Shown in pieces: positions 50,685-60,778 of a DNA stretch of 64,000 bases. The DNA is from Setoptus koraiensis (taxonomy: Eukaryota; Arthropoda): positions 22,692,001 to 22,756,000 of the forward strand of contig CM106586.1 of assembly GCA_048013815.1 (NCBI GenBank). The letters run 5' to 3'. A model generated the notes under the pieces. That model was not told where the DNA came from, searched no databases, and saw only the letters and a list, made by a program, of their open reading frames with translations. The position numbers and the translations under genes were made by a program. Each line of letters starts with the position of its first letter. Position 1 is the first letter of the stretch.

Positions 50685-52060
50685 CTTCGTTCATACAGAT
50701 ACATGTAAATACAGGCGTATTTAGACAATATTAACTATCTACACACTCACACACACATATATATAGAAATATATACTCACAACTATTACTAGTCCAAAGA
50801 TTGTCGACTATAATGCGAAATGGACGAATGTGAATTCCTTCATTGGTGTTGTTACATATATACAATTATATATCCGGTGCAATTACTTCACTAACAACAA
50901 TCCCCTTATTGAAATCCTCTAGAAGGTAAAAGTGATTCGCTCAAAAGTATTATCTCATTTTAGACTGTGATGCGTCCCTAAATAACATTGTATTAATTGG
51001 ACAAGGAGGCCCGCACTACGAATTGCTTTTCCTTTCATTTAATTCATTTAGAGATAGAGAGGCGATTGAATGATCTCTAGCATCCCGGTCGGATTTACAG
51101 ATCATTCACTATAGATATAAGTTGCGCGAAACAATAACAATATTATTTGATCATTCGTTATTAAAATATTATGAATAATCGAATAATTAACAGGTTGTAC
51201 ATAATTTACAGAATACATTAAACACTTCAATTTGGTCAGGTATACAATTTACATACTACTTGAATAATATCACTTGACGCTCACAATTTGTTCAAAGTAT
51301 AACATCTTGTTTACAAAAATATTAATCCAAGGAGTCATTGCTACCATCTCTATACCTCCTTTTTCACTAATTACACTAAGTATTACATGGCAGTTACATC
51401 TTCTATTACATTATTTTTTACTATGTACTCTACGTCATTATTAGAGCAACAAGCAAAAATAGGTTTCGTTTATTATTGAGAAGTGGTTCATTTCACCTTT
51501 CAGCTCCATTAATCGTAATCGTCATGTCACGAGATGATTGATGATTACGCGGCTTCCCGTTTTTCAGGACTTTCATTTGTTGTATCGTCAATTAATTAAT
51601 ATACAACTTAGAGTACAGATCATTATCATTGATATCAGTATTATTACTATTACTATCATTATTACAATCGCAACCAACAGTAATAATAATAATAATCCAT
51701 TCTCGTCTATATATGTGTGTGTCTTATGTTTGTTTCTTCGTGGACCAACCAATTAATTAATGTTCATCGAAGCTTGAGTGTGTTGATTGTATTTATGATA
51801 TGATGATTAGTAATAAGCGTGTTTTTTTGATTCGAAAGTAGCTGCATTGAATTGTTTGAATGATGATGATGTTGTCTATTTCCTTGTTGCATAATAATGA
51901 TCAGAGGTGCAATGATGATGTAAATGTACCAATTTATACATCATCTATTATATATTTTTCATATAGAGCATATACTATATATTTATATATAGATATATAT
52001 ATATATACACATTTATATAAATGATAACTATCTATTATTTAAAGAACGACAAGGCTGAGC
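50685..52060. other. AT-rich intergenic region
   Basis: Holds the 3' UTR of the Gln-rich gene and the 3' flank of the P450. It has CACACACATATATATAG at about 50742 and a TATATA-rich block at about 51950-52020. No coding similarity is seen. Confidence 0.6.
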
Positions 52061-54408
52061 TTAACACGAGGCCGCTACCTGTCTTTCGACAAATTTGATC
52101 TTTGGCCATACCATCTGTAACAGCATGTAATGATGCCTAAATTTGGGCGGCCATCTTGTGTTCTCTGTCTTGACAAATTCGTATGTGTTTATTAGATGAG
52201 CTAAAGCTAGTTTTGCTTCAATCAATGCAAATCTCATAGCTAAGCAATATCTGGGACCACTGCCGAACGGAATGTATGTGCACGGCTTTATTTTATGACG
52301 ATTCTCTGGCAGGAATCGCTCTGGATCAAACGTCTCTGGCTCATCGTAGTTATCTGGATCATGATGAATAGCGTGAAAAGGTATAATGACACCCATACCC
52401 TTTGGTATAACCAACTTTTTGCCTTCTATTTCAAGCTCAACATCCTCGCTGGCTTCTCTGTCGAATGTCAGGGTTGGCGTGTACATTCTAAGCGCTTCCG
52501 ATACAAACGCATCCAAATATTCAAGTTCAAGCAATTTATCATAGCTAATATCACCCTTGCCATCAATGAAAGCCTGATGAACCTCATCATACAATCTGGC
52601 TTGCATGTCTAGATTTAGTGATAAAAAGAAGCCACATGTTGAAAGAAGTGTCGCTGTTGTTTCGTGGCCAACGGCAAAGAACAACATGGATTGTGCCAAT
52701 ATTTCGAGGTCACCCATCTCTTGCTTGGCATCACTAGTTTTATTGTTGTTGTTTGTTGTGGTTGTTGTTGTCGTTGATCTTTGTTGTCGCTGTTGAGCAG
52801 TAGTCTGGTAAGCAGTCTTATCAATCGAGTTGTAAGTGCTATCCAAAGTTGATTCAGTTATTCTGGTGGTAGTTTTTTCTTGTAATAGCTGTTGCTGTTT
52901 AACGACTACTTGGCCGCTCCCATTTGTTGTTGTCGTCGTTCTACTATCTTCTACTAATCTATTGTCACTACTGTTGCTACCATTGATGCTATTCGTGTCG
53001 TCACCTCTATTTACCGGAACTGCTTTTTGATTATTATCTGTTTGTTGTTGTGGTTGCACTAAAGAGTTAATTTGTTGCTGTGGTTGACTGCTAGCTTGAA
53101 CACTCTTATTATTGTTGGTGCTATTACAATTGTTGTTGTTGTTGTTATTTATTGAGTTGCCGTTGCTTGCTCTGGCTTTTGATTCGTCCAATAAGATCTG
53201 AAGAAAATCGTCTGGTCTGTTGCATTTAATTTGTCCCTTAGCCATTTGATCCAACAATCGTCTGCGTTTTGAAATAATCTCTGTGGTGAAACGGGCAAAA
53301 AAATCAATGGACGACCTATCGTTTATATCGAACCTCATCAGACCCAACAATGTTTTTGGCAATGAAAAGGCAACAGCCATTTTGAATTTTGAAACTTCAA
53401 AGAATTTACGCGCACTAGACAGTATCTCGCTATCTGGGTGTCTATACTCTTTGAGATCCATACTAAAACAACATGTCGATATAACATCGACAGTAAATAC
53501 GGCAAATAATTTCTTCAATTCAATTTCTTGATCCTTCTGCTTGGCTATTGTAGATTTTAGATTGTTTGTGCAGCGTTTCATTAACTCAAACATTCGCTTT
53601 AATTTGTTGCTGGTGAATATGGGTGCCAATAAACATCTCAATTGTTTCCACTCATCGTCCATCATATACGTAAGTGCTCTACTTCTGATACTCAACGCTG
53701 TCATGGGCCTCTTTCGGTTTGTAAACGAATGAAAATGCTTGATAGTTACTTGTTTGATCGCCTCTGGGTGGCCGCAAACTAGCGTTGGCTTTGTGCCAAG
53801 GAACCCCTCGTATAATCTGTCATGTTTGTTTATTTGTTTTGTTTGGGTGATTTATAATTGTATTAGCAAAGTAACATTGGGCAAAAACAGAAACAAACAA
53901 AACACTCTAGTAGTGGCCACTCACCCATATAGCTTTCCGTAGGTCTTATGTAAATGCAATTCTAGTACTGGTTTTGGTGTAAATAAAGGATATAGAGAGG
54001 TACCAAATATAGGTAAAGGTGGCGGAGTCTTGATGCCCCGTTTCGCCCAAAAACTGAACTTGTAACTGTAGTAGCTGATTGTAGTAGCGTTTATAATAGA
54101 TGAGTGAGCGTGACATAAAATAAAAACGAGTTAATTAGTCAATCAGTTGTAATTAGAGCATGTTCGAGCTCACGATGATGTAATGAGTGGTAAAGGCCAT
54201 TTAGATATAAGAGTGGCAGTTGAGTTGAGATCAGTTCAATAAGGGCAGTCTCAATGGTTGTGTATCAGTGGTGCTGTTGTCGTTGCTGCTGTTGCTGTTG
54301 GTATACTTACAAGTATATGAATATAACACTAGCAATTCCTGTTATAGACCAAGAAATTACTGAATTCCCTGGCAAGTAAAAGCTTATCGTCCCTTCTAAA
54401 GAAGTCAT
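52061..54408 (-). CDS. Cytochrome P450, CYP3 clan (CYP3A-like)
   Basis: Haem-thiolate mono-oxygenase anchored in the ER, of the group that oxidises xenobiotics and endogenous lipids. CDS join of minus exons 54408..54311, 54065..53925 and 53816..52061; 664 residues. Phases agree at both joins (TT|T Phe; GG|A Gly). Exon 1 codes a membrane anchor (VISWSITGIASVIFIY), exon 2 the Pro-rich hinge (KTPPPLPIFGTSLYP) and HKTYGKLYG. Exon 3 has DEWKQLRCLLAPIFTS (C helix), I-helix AVGHETTA, EALR (ExxR), DPERF, and haem site PFGSGPRYCLAMRFAL with Cys as fifth iron ligand. The Gly two residues after that Cys is Ala here, a change seen in other P450s. About 155 residues of N/Q/S/T-rich sequence (about 52720-53185) are inserted between DFLQILLDE (helix H) and the I helix, where CYP3A4 has about a dozen. 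Key motifs are intact, so activity is plausible. Confidence 0.93.
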
Positions 54409-56097
54409 CGCTGGGCAATTGTATGGTTCGTCGTATGGTTATTATCTATCTGTTATTAGCGGGCTATTATTAATTAGTAGTGGCTCGAGTTACAATAGAC
54501 AATTGCAAATGAGTCGCGATCGTTGATAACGGTTTGTTGAGGCCAGTGTCACCTGTGTGAGCGTGTAGCAATTATTCAAAAATAAACAAAACTCTATTCA
54601 CTATGAAAAGAAAGTTCTCTATTATATTATATTGGCTATTATTATATTCGATTGGCTATTGTTATATTTTTCGTCTACTTGTTGTGACGTTCTCTAGTAA
54701 GAATTTTCTTGGTGCTTTCTTGACGTCGCTGTCTTGATGGTATCGTCGTCACTGGTCTTGTGGTAGATGAACAATTAAAAGTGAAAGTGTTTTAAATCTA
54801 CCGAGGATCATTTATATTTTTGTATATATGTGATCGCTTTGGGTTCGAACAAAACATTGATAGCCAACGCGATATTGTCGTCTCATAATTCTCACTGTTG
54901 CTCGCTCAACTGAAGAATTTATCTCTACCTTCATGATAGAATTGATAGAATTGATTCACTCCACTATCTTCTATCACGTGAGTTCTGCCAACTGCAATTA
55001 TACCGCCCTCTATTCTTCGAGATCATATTCTTTTTTATTCTTCCTCTTATAAAAATAATGATAATATGATCATGCAAACTCTCGACAGTAGATCTCATTA
55101 GTTATTGTTACCTTTACATTACTCTTTGGCTCTCATAATTAATATCATTCGTCTGTATCCCGCCCCAAAAACTAATTCGTTGCTGTTGTCGCCGTCGTCG
55201 TCGTCGTCGTCGTTGCCGTCGTGTACTATCCATTCACAAGTTACATTTTTGATGAAAACCCTCACAGGGACACTTCGCGAATCTGGGTAAGAATTCTTTC
55301 AATACAACTCTATCTACAACAATCTTCCGATCTACAATTGAAAAGAGAGAATTGAATATCAAAGGATGATGATAAGGTTCGTGAGTGCAAACTCGTGCAA
55401 ATAATCACCCGCCCACTCATGTCTGACAAGATTTGATTCACTTAGAGTATCTGGTATAGAAAGAACGAGAGTGATACGGTGCAGGAGAGATAACGGTTGG
55501 TTGACATAGGCAGTAAGACAGTTGTTGGTAGAAGAAGAGATCGAGCTAATCACTCGAAGCAATCTAATGCGAAAATTGAATATGATGTTAATGATGAAGT
55601 CAGCGAACATGATGACGAACAGTCGGCTATAAATATAAACACTCTAATTGCATACATGATTGCTCGCGTATTAGTCTTTCTCTAATCGCTTTAGTAACCC
55701 TATTCATTGGTGTTCATCGCAAATTCATGATAATTATTTCCGGACCGGATCTAATTAAAACACACCGTCGAACTGTTTACATGCATAGTTGAAGTCAATG
55801 TTAAGGATCAACTGAAGAGAATGAAACCAAGACACCGAATATTCGCAAAGCTTCTCCTATTGGCAGCAGTTGTGTATCATTGTTTTATACGTACAGGTGT
55901 ACTAAAAACACGTTCTTTTAGTGGGCATGAACACTACAAGTAGAAATTAGTAGTTCAGTACTATTATGCTCAACTTACTCTCGAAAGAACGATTTCTAAG
56001 ATTGAAGTCTTTTATTGTGTTTGTTGTGGTATTGAATATATTTATGCGTACACTAAAATTCGCTCGAAGAAAAGCTAGCAAAAACCAGTTTGACTTC
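54409..56097. other. Intergenic region between P450 and eEF2
   Basis: AT-rich, about 1.7 kb. It should contain the P450 promoter (left part, minus strand) and the eEF2 3' UTR (right end). A small (CGT)n run lies at about 55190-55212. No gene is seen. Confidence 0.6.
56010..56015 (-). terminator. eEF2 poly(A) signal AATAAA
   Basis: TTTATT on the plus strand reads AATAAA on the minus strand about 85 bases beyond the eEF2 stop, a normal distance for a short 3' UTR. Confidence 0.6.
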
Positions 56098-58834
56098 TCA
56101 CATCTTGTCGAGGTAAGAGTCTAGGTCAGGAAGAGACTCTTTCAAACCTTTACGCTTTCTAGTATCAATCAGGACTTGATAGGGTTTTGATTTACCATCC
56201 ATGGGGTCACCTGGTAGTACTTGCCAATGATCAAATACACACTGTGGAAAAGCTTGACCACCTGTATTAGATCTGAGGTCGGCTGTAAAACCGAATGATT
56301 CGTTAACTGGAAGATAGGCCTTAACTACGAACATAGGGGTTCCGGTAACTTGAGTCTCCTCGGTAACGTGACCACGACGACGATTGAGCACTCCATAAAT
56401 ACCCCCGACGACAGATTCAGGACACTGAATTTCAACTAAATAGACGGGCTCTAGCAAACGAGGCTCAGCTGTGATCTGACAAGCGTAAAAGCAACGTCTG
56501 GCTGTTGGTATAATTTGACCACCACCACGATGGATCGCATCAGTGTGAAGTGTAACGTCATGAATGTTCCATCTGATTCCACGGCAGTTCTCTTCACAAA
56601 GGACACCCTCTTTAGATGCCCACTGTAGACCTGCTACCATGCTGTCCTTAATTTCGTTCAAGTATTGAACACCCTTAGTAACGTCAACGAGAAGGTTGGG
56701 GCCAGTTGTCTCAGGACCAAAGCACCAAATCTTACGCGAATCGGTTGCGTCCCATTCGTATTTCTCCACTAAGATCTTACCACGATTCTTGGGGTCATCC
56801 TTGACGTTGATGATACCAGAATCAATGTCCTCGGCAAGACCGTCTTGCATTGGCACAGCTTTCATGTAAAGACGATTGTGTTTGTTAGGTGACTTCGACA
56901 GGCACATAATAGATGATTCTTCTGTTACAGTTTCACGGTAAGACACGACGGGATCTGAGGTCTTCAATGGAATCTGTGCATGATCTTCTTCCAAGTCTTT
57001 CAAACAGATCTCAAGATGGAGTTCACCAGCTCCAGCGACGATATGCTCACCACTAGATTCAGTGCTGATTTGTACCATAGGATCGGATTTGGCTAAACGT
57101 TTAAGACCTTCAACTAATTTTGGCAATTCAGCGGGATTTTTGGGTTCAACAGCTACACGGACAACGGGGCTGACACTGAATTTCATGACCTTAAGATTGT
57201 GAGCATCCTTAAAGTTAGAGATGGTTCCTGTCTTGACAAGGTACTGATCTACACCGACAAGACCACAGATGTTACCTGAAGGAACATCTTCGATGGCTTC
57301 AGCAGAACGACCCATCATGAGGACTGTACGTTGAATAGCTTTTTCAGCAAGATCTACTTTTCCACCGGGAACATAGTTGGGTCCCATAATACGGACCTTT
57401 TGACCTGAGGCAACACATCCGGAGAAAACTCTACCGAAGGCGTAGAAACGACCTTTATCAGCTGTCGGTACCATTTTAGACACGTACATCATGAGAGGAC
57501 CATTAGGGTCACAGTTCTTAATGGCGATGGCAGCTTCATCGTCTAGTGGGCCTTGGTACAAGATTTCCATACGGTATCGTTGGGCTGTGACAGGTGATGG
57601 TAAGTGGATGGCTATCATCTGCAACAAAGCCTCACCAGCTGGCCACCAGGTACGCATTACAAGTTTGAGTAAGTCTTTGCCCTCCTTGTCTTTGTCGTCA
57701 CCTTTCAACACTATTCCTAATTTGTTTAGTAGATCTGCTATTTCTTCCTTGTGGTAGTTCATTATTGCGTCGAAAACTTTGAAGATTGGGTCGAGTACGA
57801 AGTGACAGAAGGCGCGCTCAAATCCTTCACCTTGATTCTTTGACCATTTCTTTGTTGCCTTGTTGAAGAAGTTCTCACCCCACAATTTACCCATGAGCTT
57901 TTCTGGGTCAATCTTGAATTTGTCAGCGTAGAACTCAGCAAACTGTTTGAGCGTGAAAGCCCATCCGTGTAGACCACTACCAAAGGCTACGTTACCCTTT
58001 GCCGGGTCGACTTTGATGTCACCCATAGGTCCACTCTCATCGGAGTATGTGGCTATGATAGCGTTGACTGTCTCAACAATACGAGTCAACTTCTGATACA
58101 AGTCTTCCTTACCTAGTTGCAACGTAAGCATAGCCAAGTCCATCTTGTTCATGATGAGAACGGGCTTGATACGCTCAGTGATGGCTTGACGGAGGACGGT
58201 TTCAGTTTGTACACAAACACCTGTTAGCGAAGACAATGTAGAGATTGGGGTTACCAAATAGAAAATATTCTGATAGCAGTCAATGTTGATAGAACCATAG
58301 TCTTACCTGAGACACAGTCGACGACAACCAGAGCACCATCGGTAACACGAAGAGCAGCTGTGACCTCAGATGAGAAGTCAACGTGACCTGGTGAATCAAT
58401 AAGATTGATCAAGAAACCTCGTTCGTCTTTCTCTCGTTGAAATTCTCCTTTGATGTATGGTAAATCGCGTTCGGCCATCTCGAAGTACATGGAAATAGCG
58501 GTAGATTTGATGGTAATACATCTCTCTTGTTCGTCTTTTCTTGTATCAGTAAATCTCATCTCACCGGCTTTAGCGGCGGCGATAATACCGGCTTTGGTAA
58601 CTAAAGCATCGGTCAAAGTGGATTTTCCGTGATCGACGTGGGCTATAACACTCATGTTACGAATGTTCCTCTTCTTGGACATGATGCCACGGATCTCATC
58701 AACTGTAAAGTTCACCTGTGAAAAAGAGGTAAGTTTACATTGTTAGTATTGAAAACGTGAGTGAATTCGCATAGTGCACGACATATTTCTTTATAAGCAC
58801 CGTATGTGAGTATGTTGCATTGATCACTTACCAT
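56098..58834 (-). CDS. eEF2: Elongation factor 2 (eEF2)
   Basis: Cytosolic GTPase that moves tRNA and mRNA through the ribosome after each peptide bond. CDS join of minus exons 58834..58832, 58715..58307 and 58220..56098; 844 residues, the usual arthropod length. Exon 1 is the ATG alone, followed by GTAAGT; exon 2 starts [11 protein letters not shown]-domain motifs are present: AHVDHGKS (P loop), DSPGHVD, NKMD. The regulatory threonines in RFTDTRKDE, target of eEF2 kinase in animals, are kept. The diphthamide histidine is in DAIHRGGGQ, 144th from the C-terminus as in yeast and human. Mid-protein sequence ([24 protein letters not shown]) is arthropod-like. There is no low-complexity insert. 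Introns are 86 and 116 bp. It is divergent from RPS24, starting 750 bp away. Confidence 0.98.
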
Positions 58835-59584
58835 TTTGATGCTTCTTTTTTATCTATCTATAAGTTCACAATTATTTGCTATGATATAATATATGGATAT
58901 TTATTTAAATTAACCTAATTAAATGAATGTTTGATATGATTTAAGTCAATATTATTGTATAACATGTAGTGCTGGCTTGCAACTGCGTCCAGTCACCAAT
59001 ATGATAAGAAGAAATTCGCAATTGAAGTTTCAAGCAACTCACGCTGTTTCCGTTGCACTTACATTTCTCTATTTGCGCATTCCAAATATGACTAGCGCCA
59101 ATTTTGAACCACATTTCATCACGTTATTGGCATTAGATCCACTGATGATGCGGGCAGAATTCCACTGTAGCACAGACAAGAAAAGTTCACGAGTGAATGT
59201 CGATGGTGTGCTGAACACACTTGTGTAGAGAATGTTTGTGTGAACTTTGCCGGTATTCACATTCGTGCACATTCATGCACAACATTAAAGTGCAAACATG
59301 CGAGCAGACACACAAACAAAAAATCACTCCAAAGCCGTTCGAAATTGGCGCTAGTGCTGCTGGCAATGCGCAAGCAAAGGAACATTAGTGCAGCGGAAGC
59401 AGCGTGAGTCGGACAGTAAACTTGAATTGCAAACTGCTTCAACATGCCGATAACTCACATGATTTACAGAGTTCTTATTTAATTCGTTTCGAATTTATAA
59501 TATTCTGTTGGATTAATTTAAATTTATCCAGATACTAATTGTAACAATTTCACACCCATAGATAGACAACAAAAAGGAATCAAA
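58835..59584. promoter_or_regulatory. Shared upstream region of divergent eEF2 and RPS24 genes
   Basis: About 750 bp separate the two start codons, which face away from each other. Both genes belong to the translation apparatus and are expected to be highly and jointly expressed, so a shared bidirectional control region is plausible. No TATA box or clear pyrimidine-initiator start was identified. Most of the middle is taken up by an inverted repeat (59008-59440). Confidence 0.55.
59008..59440. mobile_element. Inverted-repeat (foldback / MITE-like) element
   Basis: The arm at 59008-59110 and the reverse complement of 59337-59440 align over about 100 bp at roughly 75% identity by eye. Long shared words include ACTCACGCTG, TTGCGCATT and CTAGCGCCAATTT. 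The 226-bp centre is not palindromic. Both arms translate to similar peptides (THAVSVALTFLYLRI and THAASAALMFLCLRI), only because they are copies. No coding capacity, clear terminal repeats or target-site duplication was found. It may instead be two separate insertions of one repeat in opposite orientation. Confidence 0.6.
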
Positions 59585-60086
59585 ATGGTAAGTAGTCAAT
59601 TCAGGGACGAAACATTTCTTCCACCATCGTAGCTCACTCAGGTTCTAATAACTGTTTCTATCGCTGTTTCTCTATCAAAATTACTAGGTCATAAGCTCGT
59701 TGCGAACACGTAAATTTATGACAAATCGTCTCTTATACAGACGTCAGATGGTAGTCGATATATTACATCCAGGAAAAGCTACCGTGTCCAAGAAGGAGGT
59801 TCAAGAAAAACTAGCTAAAATGTACAAAACCACTCCAGATGTTGTCTTCTGTTTTGGATTCAAAACACAATTCGGTGGTGACAAATCATCCGGATTCGCC
59901 CTCATTTATGATAATTTAAAGATGGCCAAGAGATTCGAACCAAGATACAGATTGGTCAAGAATGGTCTTAAAGAAAAGGCTAAGACCGGTAGGAAACAGC
60001 GCAAGGAGCGAAAGAACAGAATGAAGAAGGTTAGAGGTACAGCTAAGGCGAAGATTGGAGCAGGTGCTGCCAAGAAGGCTAAATAA
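59585..60086 (+). CDS. RPS24: Ribosomal protein S24 (eS24)
   Basis: Component of the small ribosomal subunit. CDS join(59585..59587, 59688..60086), 133 residues. Exon 1 is just the ATG, followed by GTAAGT; the 100-bp intron ends in TTACTAG and exon 2 continues with [15 protein letters not shown]. The family blocks [23 protein letters not shown], FGFKTQFGG and [20 protein letters not shown] are all present, and the basic tail ends KKAK. The first six residues differ from human MNDTVTI, as is common in this family. An overlapping AATAAA runs across the stop codon (60083-60088). No low-complexity insert is present. Confidence 0.97.
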
Positions 60087-60255
60087 ATAAACAAACTAAA
60101 AATTCAAATCATCGCGAATACATTCACTCTCGTCATCTATTTTTTAGCCACGGCAACTGTCCAGATATACTTTTTTCAACCTCGTACGCTCAAAAACTGC
60201 GCCACTTCATGAGTGACCACGAGGCGTGCTCCATACACGTTTTTTTTTTGTATCA
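60087..60255. other. 3' flank of RPS24
   Basis: Ordinary mixed-base sequence with a T9-10 run at about 60239-60249. It probably includes the RPS24 3' end. The base composition changes sharply after it. Confidence 0.6.
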
Positions 60256-60284
60256 ATCCACTCTACGTCTTTAAGATGTTTTGA

Positions 60285-60770
60285 TTTCTATATAATATAC
60301 ATATTATTTATATATTAAATTATTATTATCTATTAGTATATAATTCATCTATAATATTATATTATTTATATGGTATATTTTATATATTATATTAATTATT
60401 ATATGATTATTTTATTATTTATTTATATTATTTTATAAATTACAATGTTACTAAAAATTTAATATACAGATATTTATATATAATTTAAATTATATTATAT
60501 TATATTATGATATTATATATATTTTTTATATATTAAATAATATATTATTTATATTATTATGTATAGATATATATATATTTATATAGTAATATTATATAAT
60601 ATTATATATTTATCTATGTAATATTTATATTATACTGTATATAATCATTATATAGTTTGTTTTTATATATTATTAATTATATATAATATATATTATATAT
60701 ATTATATATTAAATGATATATTTTTAATATAAATTTTTATTAATAATTTCAAATAATTAACATCCCACCC
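60285..60770. repeat. Almost pure A/T tract
   Basis: About 490 bp consisting almost only of A and T, rich in TATATT/ATTATT words with rare single G or C. There is no fixed period and no coding capacity. It directly precedes the A/C-only tract. Confidence 0.9.
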
Positions 60771-60778
60771 TACACACT

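Noticed and set aside
59257..59445. Small minus frame with peptide similarity to a plus frame at 58977-59228
   Set aside because: The similarity is due to the inverted DNA repeat; neither frame has coding features.
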